Assembly: GCA_015501595.1 (NCBI GenBank)
Contig: JADNRX010000122.1
Location: 1-64,000 of the forward strand
Length of the DNA stretch: 64,000 bases
Direction: 5' to 3'
From: Hymenopellis radicata
Taxonomy: Eukaryota > Basidiomycota > Agaricomycetes > Agaricales > Physalacriaceae
In this document: in pieces, positions 48,885-59,199 of the stretch
Layout of the letters: every line of letters starts with the position of its first letter
Numbering within the stretch: the stretch's first letter is position 1
Made by a program: the position numbers and the translations under genes
The notes under the pieces: generated by a model
What the model saw: the letters and a program-made list of their open reading frames with translations, nothing else
What the model was told of the DNA's origin: nothing
Databases searched by the model: none

Positions 48885-49460
48885 CATTTCTTGCCAAGTT
48901 TCTTGAAGTGTGCTTCCTCGTCCCAGGTGCAAGGGCCTTTGCTGGCGAGAGGAACATCCATCTCCTTGAGCGCGGGGTTCGCGAAGAGCAAAACTCACCA
49001 GTTTCGGGGTAGAAGGCCCAGACGATGACCGAGATGGTAATATTATTGCGCCGAGGGGAGGGTGTGCACTGGACTACACCCTACACCCAGATGTGAATGC
49101 GGCGTTTGGGCTTCCCGTAGATGAGATTGCTGTTGTCCAACCTGGTGACCCATCCAGGCGAGTTCCTTACAGAAACCGAGAAGAAGGTTCTGGGAACCGG
49201 CCTTGACGCGAGCTTCGTGCGAGAATTGACGGACACATTGTGCTAGGAGCTTTTCCTTTATGTATACGAGGAGACTGGCGGAGATCCTCAGGGCTGGAGA
49301 TCTGCCTTGAACAACGGCCATGCCAGTCGCGTCGGTTATCACGTTCATTTCGGACGAGAGCATGAAAACTATGTTTTAAGGTTAGAATAAAAGTTGTACC
49401 ATTTGGTAGCCAGACTCACCCGACGCGCAAGTGACTTAGACACCTCGCGTCCTTCGTTAA
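48885..49460 (-). pseudogene. Gene X, best-preserved copy
   Basis: The minus strand encodes a possible exon ending at a GTGAGTCTGG donor near 49425, with the acceptor AACATAG near 49375. A frame (SSEMNVITDATGMAVVQGR, VRQFSHEARVKAGSQNLLLG, FCKELAWMGHQVGQQQSHL) follows. Later come ITISVIVWAFYPETGEF and, one base out of frame, LLFANPALKEMDVPLASKGP with the end EEAHFKKLGKK and a stop near 48889. The T run at the slip has four Ts against five at 21350. It converges on the DUF6535 gene. I do not recognise the family; other copies are at 6002-6460 and 21240-21540. Confidence 0.5.
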
Positions 49461-49730
49461 GTCAGCAGATATCCGTCTTAAGCGTATGTGTTTCGCGTTA
49501 GGCCCAAGAGTATTCTGTTATTGTCCAAATCGTGCGTTCGGGAGATACATCGCTGTCATACAACGCTTCCTGTGGGCGTGTTGACACCAGCCAGTGGTAT
49601 TTGAGCATGATGGTGGTGCAAAAGCAAAAAGCGACTCTGTCCAAATCAGGACGACGCGCCATAAATTGTGTCGCGGCACCGCTACTTATACACTTCTGAC
49701 TGCTGTAATATACAAAGTAAGATATATAGT

Positions 49731-50953
49731 TCAGATCAGCATTCCTCCTCTCAACGCCTCCGTGGTAACCCTACTGTACAAAGTGATCTTGAGCGGACAG
49801 TCGTCCACGTGGATACAAGACAGATACGCCTGCATATAATCGCCCAACGCCCGAACGCGCATCATCACATCCTCATACTGGCCTCTGTAGCAAGTGGGTA
49901 TCAACTTGATCTGAAGCGCCCGTGCAGATGGGATGCGTCGCACGACGTCAATGAAATAGCTCCAGGGTTCTAGCATAGACGCAGTGATCTGCTCCCATTC
50001 ATAACGGCAGATAAACGGCAACTGCAGCTCGACAATGATTGTGTTCAGGCAACAGGCTTCCCCGTCTGAGTCTACCATGCTAAGTAGCTGGGAAGTCATC
50101 CACCTGAGGACGTTCTCGGCTTTCTCTTCGATGTCAAGGCAAAACGTAAATGTACGCAGTCTTGAAAGTGGTAAGGCCTTGCTCCAAGACAGCGCTAAAA
50201 TTAAGTGAGCTTGGCATTTTCAACGGTACGTCTCTGCCGACTCACCGTTCACGGTTCCATAGAGAGTGAACTCTCGCATCGAGTTCGCGAAGGTCGCGAG
50301 GAGAGCATCAAGTTGAGGCATGGGGTTGCCTATATCGAGCAAGACGGAGCGGACTTCCTGCAAGGAGCAGATACATCGTCCTGATATCAAGCTCCCTTGA
50401 AGTTGGGTATCCTTAACGTACACGCGGTATCGGAAAGCATCGATACATGGGATTGAACTGCTGGAATTCTGGCACAGGCATGGCACCCGAGATACATAGT
50501 TTTCGTTTTCGTCTATATGGAGACTCCGGAGGGATGGGAAATTGCTGAGAAACGAGCACAAGCCACCTGGAGGCTTGCCACAACGTTGGTAAGGGAAATG
50601 AATTCTAGCTTCCATGAGTAGCACACCTGCAGGAGCGGTTCAAATTGAGCAGCGCAAAGGGCCCAAGAGACTCTCTCTATGTTGGGAAATTCCTGGATGA
50701 AGGAAGCTGATGCCTCTACAGCGGCACGATCGTTTACTCGCGTACAAAGGGAATGTATCAACGGGAGCAACGAGGGATGCTGCTGAAGATGTCGGATCGA
50801 TGCCTCGGTGAGAGTGACATCAAACCAAAGATTGGCACGTGCTCTGGGGAGGAAAGAGCGGGACACCGAGCAGCATTTAGCTAATGCAGCGCGGTCGCCC
50901 CACAGCTCATCAAGTATAGCATCGATTAATTCCTGCGGGAAGAAGACAACCAT
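49731..50953 (-). CDS. F-box-like protein, intact
   Basis: Exons 50953-50627, 50573-50246 and 50194-49731 give 372 aa. An F-box-like start (FFPQELIDAILDELWGDRAA, LAKCCSVSRSFLPRARANLW) occupies residues 4-45. It is followed by the leucine-rich strands usual in mushroom F-box proteins (FPSLRSLHIDENE, LSRLRTFTFCLDIEEKA). The acceptor AAG at 50574 rather than a later CAG was chosen because it keeps the frame. The protein should recruit a substrate to an SCF ligase; the target is unknown. No indels in this gene. Confidence 0.82.
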
Positions 50954-51192
50954 GTCTAGACTCTGGAGCCTGGAAAGCTTTAATGCAAAGTAAGATAAGA
51001 GCAGTTAATATAACAGTGAAATACACACGTCAAACAGGGATCGTAATGCGCTGAAGAGAGTTGTCCCAAGCACACAGGCTGTCAAGAAGCCGGAAATTGA
51101 GACTCCGCCTCGAGGAGCTCGATCCGATCATCTCTAAATGGAGAATGCCGAAGCTGAGAGGCTCGTGTTTGCAGATGTGTTGGACTTGACAA

Positions 51193-52136
51193 ATGTATCA
51201 TCCACACTACGAGTACCCGCAGGGCCAGCTGTACAGCCAGGCTCCGTATCCATACCCTTACCCACCGCCTCCACCACAGTATTGGCCGCCTGCAGAAACA
51301 TCGCCGCCCCCGCCAGGACCGCCTGCCCATCGCTACCCGTCTCCACATGCCCCACAACCGTCTCCTCATCCTCATCCCTCCCCGCACTCATCTCAGCCTT
51401 CGCATTCAACCCATCCTTCTCCGCAAGTATCCTCCTTGTCGCCGGTAGCACCTAGGTGGCATGAGGAACCTCCAACACCGCCAGCTGGCATAGATTATAA
51501 CCAGGTATTATTTTGCGACTTTACTAAATTATTTCATTGCTTACTACTCTTCAGTTGCTTGATTCTTACCGCGCCATACTTGACGCGTTCTCTCCCGTTC
51601 CACACCCATCAGATCTCGACAAACTACGTGATACGGCGTCATTCGCCGCCCGTTTGCTTGGAAGCGAAGACGAGAAGGAACGGGAGCGGGCAAGGGAGCG
51701 GCAACGGGAACTACAGCGGGAGCGGGAACTAGAACTCGAACGGGAGCGGGAACGGGAACGCCAACTGGAGCGACAGCGCGAACGCGAACGGCAGCAGCGC
51801 GAAGCCGAACAACTGGAACGTGAGCGAGCAGAAGCCGAGCGCGCGGAGCTGTCACGTCAAGAGAAGGAAAAAGCAGAGAAGGAAGCTGCCATCGCGGCAG
51901 CCGAGAAGCACGTCTCTACCCAGGTCTGTCTTGGCTGCAACGCCACTTCCACCCCCGAGTGGCGCAGAGGGCCTATGGGGCCGCGCACTTTGTGCAATGC
52001 CTGTGGTCTGGTTTACGCTAAGATGATGAAAAAGCGCATCACTAGCATGCGCGGCAACCAGGAGGTCGAGTATTCGTCTAGTGAGGAGAGCAGCACTATA
52101 GAAGAAGAAGAGGAGGACCAGCTTGCAGGCTCATAG
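51193..52136 (+). CDS. GATA-type zinc-finger transcription factor
   Basis: Exon 1 (51193-51504) and exon 2 (51555-52136) are joined by a 50-bp intron and encode 297 aa. Residues 1-100 are Pro/His/Ser/Tyr-rich. Residues about 135-210 are a long Glu/Arg-rich coiled coil ([20 protein letters not shown]). A single GATA finger ([19 protein letters not shown], then [15 protein letters not shown]) lies at about residues 237-270, and an acidic tail ends the protein. The loop between the Cys pairs is 18 residues, as in type IV/plant-like fungal fingers such as those of White-collar-2 and related factors. The coiled coil suggests dimerisation. No PAS domain is present, so it is not WC-1/2. Confidence 0.92.
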
Positions 52137-52417
52137 TCGTTCCATCTCCGTACGTACGCGGTTTTATGATTCATCTCTTCAGCATACTTATCTATATACG
52201 GACTTTGCTTTGTTGTAATCTGGGTCTTGTATCATACTTGTAGGTTCCATACACGCAGCGGTATCCTAGCATTGTATTTTGGGTTTTGAATGGCAGGTTT
52301 ATTCTTATCGAGTTAGTATGTATGTAGTGAGCTTCTGGTTACGAGGATACGGATAAATCAAGATATCGGAAAATAAGTGCGACATGTTCATCCAAAGACT
52401 TGACTATGACTGTTATG
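52137..52417. other. Convergent 3' region of GATA and APH genes
   Basis: No gene. A/T-rich with several TATATA- and TTGTA-like words. It probably holds the 3' ends of both neighbours. Confidence 0.5.
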
Positions 52418-53206
52418 CTAGTTTATAGTGCATCCCGCCTCCATCACTGTCAGCGCATAATCAGCAGGTGTCTTGCGCTCAAATGGCTCGAGTATCCGCG
52501 GAAGCATTTTATCCCATTCCGTCTTTGGCTCACTTGCAATACTCCCAATATTCAAGAAGCCAACCTGCCATATCCCAGTCAATGATCACAGAGACCTACC
52601 ATCCTTCCGCGGCCTGCAGCACCATAAGATTGCGCGTGCAGAGGTCGTCATGTGTGAAGAACAGTTGGTGCGGTGCAGGAAACTTGTCAAGCAGTTTATC
52701 GCAGCGAAAAGCCAAAGCGAAGCTGGCGGTTTAAGTGTTCTTCGCCCCGGAAGGGCCCGCTGACATTGTAATGGCTATGCAATCGACCACGAAGTATCGG
52801 TCCGCCGCTACTGTGGAAGAACCATCAGTCGCGAGCCGGGGAACACAGCGGAATTGGCGCATATAGCCTTGTAATTGGACGGTAATTGTGTCCTTGAGAG
52901 GCCGTTCACGAGGAGACAGGCCAGGCACATGCTCCATGGTAAGAACTCGTCGTCGAAGCGCGCGAAACCATCACAGGATGCGAGGGACAGGGATAGCGGT
53001 CGAGGAGCCAGTGAGTAATTAAATTTCAAGACAGCAAGCAGTAACTTGAACAGGGAAGAGCGAGAGAGGCCTGCGATACACAAGCTAAGCGAGAAGTAGA
53101 TGATACGTCGATAGTTTCAATGTCGAAGACCTTGTCAACGTCGCGTTTCTGAATCTTCTTTGATGGTGAGCGCCAAGTGAGCTGTAGCGCGAATTACCGA
53201 GCGCAT
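52418..53206 (-). pseudogene. Aminoglycoside-phosphotransferase-like kinase, frameshifted
   Basis: The APH fold is visible in order on the minus strand: MEHVPGLSPRERPLKDTI, then LQGYMRQFRCVPRLAT, then GPFRGEEHLNRQLRF in another frame. These are followed by the catalytic loop FTHDDLCTRNLMV (the HxDxxxxN motif) and IIDWDMAGWLLEYWEYCK (the metal-binding D of the DWD motif). The C-terminal EWDKMLPRILEPFERKTPAD ends at 52418. The frame changes at several points, for example near 52745, 52700 and 52545, so it cannot be translated as written. Members phosphorylate small molecules; many fungal ones are of unknown substrate. The proximal part is duplicated at 55640-56127. Confidence 0.75.
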
Positions 53207-54210
53207 GCTGAGTCAGCCAACGCTGAATGCCGGTCGGCGGTTGATCACCGATTCAGGCTGCTCTCCTCTTCCATACAACTTCCATCTCACTCTTATTTCG
53301 CTAGATGTATACCCCAATACATGGCGGCCTAACAGGCTGGGTGTCTACCCGCATGCTCCATGCTCTAACGGGACTCACAATCCACTCATGATGTCTGCAG
53401 ATCCGAAGACACTTGCCAGCTTCCCTCTTCCATCTTCAGCTAGCTTTGACCCAGCGCGGGCAGAATGCTGAAACGCGACGCAGAACCAGATTTACTATGA
53501 CTTATATCTCTCTCTTGCTAGCCCTGATCAGCTCAAGTCAACCACACGGTCACGGTCCTGCGTGAACGCGCGCCAGAGCGATACTCTGAACTGTTCCCTT
53601 CGCGTTTATGATACCTCCGGTCCGGAGACAGACTCTACAGTGTCGAGGAGTACTCGAAGCGCCGCTTACACATGTCAGCGCTGTTTAGCATGAGTCGAAC
53701 TTTGCGACGACATGACTGGTCTCGACACGCGGCCGTTCCTCAGTGGGACCTTGTGCCGGTGCTACCTACTTACCTACCCAAAGGTACGCGAGACACTGGC
53801 GTTTGCCGGTGCGTATGCGCTGAATACTGAGCAAAATTTAAGATGGCACTCAAATTGATTCTGAAAAATTCAATCTCCTGAGGTTGAATGTATCGCCGGA
53901 AGAGGACATGGTACTCCTCCGACAACGCCAGTGCCAGGGTTCGTTGATTATTCTCGCTGGTCCCAGCACTTTGTTTGGCAGGCCAAATAGTAGGCTTCCA
54001 TTATTCATGCAGAATGTCTGTTGACTATTATGGTAAGGGCTACCTCCGGCCTATTGTTCGCCCAAACAAGCTGGCTTTCGGCCACACCTTTGTTTTAGGC
54101 AAGCGTAGTCACGGGTTTATATAGCCAGGCTCTACCCAGCAGAGTCCTATCATCATCCCTCCGTCTTTGAATCTGTGCCGCTCTGTCATAGTCATCCCAG
54201 CATCCTCACC
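53207..54210. other. Duplicated intergenic region, APH / F-box
   Basis: Nearly the same sequence is found at about 56128-57106. It contains the divergent promoters of the APH-like and F-box genes. No other coding feature. Confidence 0.6.
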
Positions 54211-55445
54211 ATGGCCGCTACTTCCGTACCGCGATCTCCGCGAAAGCCTGAGTTCAAAAAACTAAGAATCGGGACAGTACGTTGTTTGTCTCCATCTCTT
54301 TCGCATATATTCATGTTCTTCCAGGCGTCGAAGTCAGCAAACGAAATGCCCTCATGCAACGGCGCTCTCTTAATCGAGCAAGGCCGTCTCGTGAAGCGTT
54401 TGAAGCCTCTGTTCCAATACGCCTATCATACCAACGACTGGGACGAGGACCTTAACTGTGCTATCATGGTCTGGCGGCGTGATGCCATGGGCCTCCTTGA
54501 ACACCTTCGGGATGCCACGAGATGCAGGCGCGTGCCGAGTTGGAGTCTTTAGTGGAAGGCTGGAATCGAGAGGTCGTGGTTTCGCATGTACGCCAAATAC
54601 CTGCCGAGATTCTGACCGACATATTTCTCCTCGCTGAGGGCGACGCTCCGTACGACGTCCTCAACACGTCTCCCGGTCGTGGACCGCACCGCTTCGCCCA
54701 GGTCTGCCGCAGGTGGCGATCTGTGGCGTTGAACTACACGCCACTCTGGGCGCGTCTCCACGTCAAGATCTCACGCGCCACGAAGTTGTCGGGGCAGACC
54801 CTCGCTCATCTTGAGCGCGTCTTGACGCTCTCCCACCATCGTCTGATTGATGTCAAGTTTGACATGGGGCTTATTCTTGACGTGGATTGCTGGCTGGCGG
54901 CGTCCCATTTATGGGCTCTCACATCCCATTGCGGCCGCTGGCAAAAAGTTCACCTTAACATGCCAACTCTCCTTGTGAAAAATATCGAACACCATATCCT
55001 GGACGGTTTGTCCGCTCTCGAATTCCTCAGCGTCACGGATCTCCCTTTGGCGCCGCATGTCGGATTCATTCCCATAATGACAGAACTGTCATCTCTTACC
55101 ACCCTCAGTCTCAAATTCACCGCGCACACGCGCCAACGTGACACGGAACTGCAATTATTCACCGAGCGCCTGTCGGCAAAGGACTTTCTTCCCCGCCTAG
55201 CGTGTGTTGAAATGGATTTCTGCTATGTGTTTTATCCCGTCCCCGGACTGCAGGCGTTGAACAGGGCGGAATTTGTCCGGATGCTTCAGATACGCTGCTC
55301 GGAGGGAGCTCTCAGATGTTTCAAGCTCACCTCGAGTGGAGAGTCGCTGATGAGCGAAGAGCAGCAGGAGTCTGTGAAGAAACTCGTGAAATACGGGCTG
55401 ACGACGGATATACGTCTCCAGTCGGTGGCGGGGCGTTTACTATGA
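54211..55445 (+). CDS. F-box protein copy 1, internal deletion and frameshift
   Basis: Exon 1 (54211-54276) starts MAATSVPRSPRKPE; a 48-bp intron follows, then the main exon from 54325. The F-box is PAEILTDIFLLAEGDAPYDV and FAQVCRRWRSVALNYTPLWA. Relative to copy 2 some 480 bp are missing between SAL and EFLSVTDLP (near 55020), removing several leucine-rich strands. One C is missing at 54515-54516 (GCCCAC expected, GCCAC present), which breaks the frame just before the F-box at MQARAELESLVEGW. The C-terminal end (EEQQESVKKLVKYGLTTDIR) is better preserved than in copy 2. Confidence 0.8.
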
Positions 55446-55639
55446 GTACGACTGTTCATTAATTTGTTGGAAGGTTTGGATTATCTTTATGCTTGTTGTT
55501 GTTGTATTATCTAGGATGTATGTACTATCCTGTTGGACTTTGGAGTTGTATTATAATCATTGGTTGTCCAGTTTGTTACTTGAATAGATCGATGATCTGC
55601 GGTGTACTGTTTGCACAGACGCAGGAAACTTTCAAGCAG

Positions 55640-56127
55640 TTTATCGCAGCGAAGCCGGCGGTTTAAGTGTTCTTCGTCCCGGAAGGGACCGCTGACATCG
55701 TAATGGTTATCGGTGCGCTATGACGCGGTTGTAGAGGAATCAACAGTCGCGGGCCGGGGAACACAGCGGAATTGGCGCATATAGCCTTGTAATTATACGG
55801 TAATTCTGTCCTTGAGAGGCCGTTCACGAGGAGACAGGCCAGGCACATGCTCCAGGGTAAGAACTCGTCGTCGAAGCGCGCGAAACATCACAGGATGCGA
55901 GGGACAGGATAGCGGTCGAGGAGCGAGTGAGTAATTAAATTTCAAGACAGCAAGCAGCAACTTGAACAGGGAAGAGCGAGAGAGGGCCTGCGATACACAG
56001 GTTAAGCGAGAAGTAGATGATACGTCGATAGTTTCAATGTTGAAGACCTTTTCAACGTCGCGTTTCTGGATCTTCTCTTGATGGTGAGGCGCCAAGTGAG
56101 CTGCAGCGCGAATTACCGAGCGCATGC
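55640..56127 (-). pseudogene. APH-like kinase, N-terminal duplicate
   Basis: This begins at 56127 as MRSVIRAAAHLAPHHQEKIQ with KVFNIETIDVSSTSRL, and continues through the MEHVPGLS-type and CVPRL-type motifs to the GPFRG segment. The copy ends where the tandem duplication joins the F-box 3' flank. The catalytic loop and C-terminus are absent, so it cannot be an active kinase. Confidence 0.75.
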
Positions 56128-57106
56128 TGAGTCAGCCAACGCTGAATGCCGGTTGATCACCGATTTGCTCTCCATACGTCTTCCATCTCACTCTTATTTC
56201 GCCAGATGTATGCCCCGATACATGGCGACCTAACAGGCTGGGCGTCTACCCGAATGCTCCATGCTCTAACGGGACTCACAATCCACTCATGATGTCTCCA
56301 GATCCGAAGACACTTTCCAGCTTCCATCTTCAGCTAGCTTTAACCTAGCGCGAGCAGAATGCTGAAACGCGCGGCAGAACCAGATTTACTATGGCTTATA
56401 TCTCTCTCTTGCTAGCCCTGATTATCTCAAGTCAACCACACGATCACGGTCCTGCGTGAACGCGCGCCAGAGCGATACTCTGAACTGTTCCCTTCTCGTT
56501 TATGATACCTCCGGTCCGGAGACAGACTCTACAGTCTCGAGAGTACTCGAAGCGCCTACACATCAGCGCGTAGGATAAGTCGAACTTTGCGACGGCATGA
56601 CTGCCTCGACACGCGGCCGTTTTTCAGTGGGACCGTGTGCCGGTGCTACCTACCTACCTACCAAAAGGTACGCGAGACACTGGCGTTTGCCGTTGCGTAT
56701 ACTTTGAATACTGAGCAAATTTTAAGATGGCACGCAAATTGATTCTAAGCGTACCAAATTCAATCTCCTGAAATTGAAAGTATCCCCGGAAGACGTGCGT
56801 TCTCCTCCGAAAACGCCAGCGTCAGGGTTCGTCCGCCTGGGGCACTGATTATTCTCGCTGGTCCAGCACTTTATTTGGCAGAGCAAATAGTAAGTTTCCA
56901 TTGTTGATGTAGAATGTCTGTTGACTAATAGGGTAAGATCTACCGCCGAGGCCTATTGTTCGCCCAAACAAGCTGGCTTTCGGTCACGCCTTTGTTTTAG
57001 GCCAGCGTAGTCACGGGTTCATATAGCCAGGCTCTACCCAGCAGAGTCCTATCATCATCCCTCCGTCTTTCAATCTGCGTCGCTCTGTCATCCCAGCATC
57101 CTCATC

Positions 57107-58852
57107 ATGGCTCTACCTCCGTAACGCGATCTCCGCAAAAGCCTGATTTCCCGAAACCAAGAATCGGGCAAACGCTTACAGTACGTTGTTTGTCTCCATC
57201 TCGTACGCACATATTCATGTTCTTCCAGCCGTCGCGGTCTGCAGATGAATTGCATCATGATTCGCAGCCCAACCGCGCGCTCTTAATCGAGCAAGCCCGT
57301 CTCGTGGATGGTTTGAAGCCTTTGTTAGAATACGCCTATCATACCAATGACTGGGTCGAGGACCTTAACTCGGCTATCGTGGTCTGGCAGGATGATGCCA
57401 TGGATCTCCTTGAAGACCTTCGGGATGCTCATGAAATGCAGGCGCGTGCCGAGTTAGAATCTTTGGTGGACGGGTGGAATCAGGCGGTCTTGTTGTCGCA
57501 CGTCCGCAAATTACCTGCGGAAATTCTCACCGAGATCTTCCTGCTGGCCGATGGCGACGATCCGTACGAAGTGTTCAACACATCTCCCGGTCGTGGACCG
57601 AACCGCTTTGCCCAGGTCTGCCGCAGGTGGCGATCTGTGGCGTTAAATTACACGCCGCTCTGGGCGAGACTCCACGTGAAGATTTCACGCGCCACGAAGT
57701 TGTCGGAGGGGACCCTCGCTCACCTTCAGCGCGTCATGACGCTCTCCCGCAATCGTCTCATTGACGTCCAATTCGACATGGCGCTTGACGTGGGATCGCT
57801 GGACTTGGCGGCGTCCCATTTATGGGCTCTGACATCCCATTGCGGCCGCTGGCAGAAGGTTCAGCTTAGTATGCCAACTCTCCTCGTGAACGATCTAAAT
57901 GACCATATCCTGGACAATGTGTCCGCTCTCACCAATATAACATTGGTGAATGTTGACGACGGCTCGTGGGATTGGGAAGCGGACGACCTCCCGAGGATGC
58001 ATTTCCTCGAGAACGCACCCCTCCTTCGTCACGTCTCAGTATGTGACTTCTCTCATAGTCGCCTCGTCCCTCTATACGACACACATATCGTCGCTTTCCC
58101 CTTCCACAAAAGCAACACTCAGTTGCACAGTTTCTCAGTGCACGGAGGATCGGCGTGGCACGCCGTGGACTGCTTGATGTCCCAGCCATCGCTGCGCCAC
58201 CTCTCCGTGCTGAAAAACGATTGCGGGATGGACAGCCTCTCGCTCCCTTTGGGCCCCATTTCCAAACACTCGTCCCTCTCGTCCATTTCTACTAGTTCGT
58301 CAGCCTTGTTGGATACCGTTGACCTCCCAAACCTTCGTTCCGCGTCCCTGGACGTTGCAAGCGACTGGATGGCGCCGAATCAGGAGCGCTTGTTCGACTC
58401 CTCGTCGAGTTACTCGCACGCAGCCATGCTAAGCTCGAGGGCCTCACCGTCACGGACCTCCCTTTATCGCCGCATGTCGGATTCATTCCCATGCTGACAG
58501 GACTGACGTCTCTTACAAGCATCAGCCTCAAATTCACCCGGTACGCGCGCCAGCGTGACACGGAACTGCGCTACTTGACCGAGTGCCTGTTGGAGAAGGA
58601 CTTTCTTCCTCGCCTAGCGTGTGTTGAAATCGGATTCTCCTATCTGTTCTATCCCGTCCCCGCACTGAAGGCGTTGAACAAGGTTCAATTCTTCGAGATG
58701 CTCCGTATACGCTGTTCGAGGGAGCTCTCAGACGTTTCAAGCTCACCTCGAGTAGAGAGCCGCTGATGAGCGAAGAGCAGCAGGAGTCGGTGAAGAAGCT
58801 CGTGAAATATGGGCTGACGACGGATATACGTCTCAAGTCGGGGCGTTTATGA
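57107..58852 (+). CDS. F-box protein copy 2, full length but frameshifted
   Basis: The start at 57107 is out of frame by one base within the first exon, which is followed by an intron ending at CTTCCAG near 57228. The long exon then runs ADELHHDSQPNRALLIEQAR, the F-box (PAEILTEIFLLADGDDPYEV, FAQVCRRWRSVALNYTPLWA), then leucine-rich strands (LRHVSVCDF, LRHLSVLKN, LPNLRSASLD). Frameshifts by single missing bases occur at 58400-58401 (CCC expected) and near 58718 (GG expected). The protein then continues LTVTDLPLSPHVGFIPM and LVKYGLTTDIRLKSGRL to the stop at 58850. It retains the ~480-bp segment deleted from copy 1. Confidence 0.8.
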
Positions 58853-59199
58853 GTACGATTGTTGATTAATTTGTTGGAAGGTTTGGATTATCTTTATGCT
58901 TGTTGTGTGTATTATCTAGGATGTATGTACTATCCTGTTGGACTTTGGAGTTGTATTATAATCATTGGTTGTCCAGTTTGTTGTTTGAATAGATCGATGA
59001 TCCGCTGGCAATATTTACATCTCTTTCTCTTGCAGCACATGCTCTTAACATTAGTCAAGAATAAGCAACGCTACTGGAGGTCCTCTGCGTCCCGAAATGA
59101 TGCGTTTATGAGGACGCCAAGTACTTCAATCCCGATTCGGGCCACCCCGGACTCGGACACCGAATGATTTTGTTCTGATGATTCTGTCTTTCCACCGTC

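Larger units (their letters stand above)
42090..48940. repeat. Duplicated block, right inverted arm
   Basis: Reverse-oriented counterpart of 13380-20400: decayed gene Y (plus), centrin (minus), a shared intergenic region, the DUF6535 gene (plus) and the shared 3' flank. Here the centrin/DUF6535 interval is longer (about 2 kb against 1.43 kb) because part of it is tandemly repeated. End points are estimates. Confidence 0.8.
52680..59000. repeat. Direct tandem duplication, APH part plus F-box gene
   Basis: Unit 1 (about 52680-55610) and unit 2 (about 55620-59000) share a long intergenic stretch and the F-box gene and 3' flank. The junction falls inside the APH gene: a sequence close to CAAGCAGTTTATCGCAGCGAA occurs at both 52685-52710 and 55630-55655. 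Unit 2 therefore contains only the N-terminal part of APH. Confidence 0.85.

Noticed and set aside
51544..51855. Arg/Val/Ala-rich minus-strand frame
   Set aside because: Shadow of the Glu/Arg coiled coil of the GATA factor.
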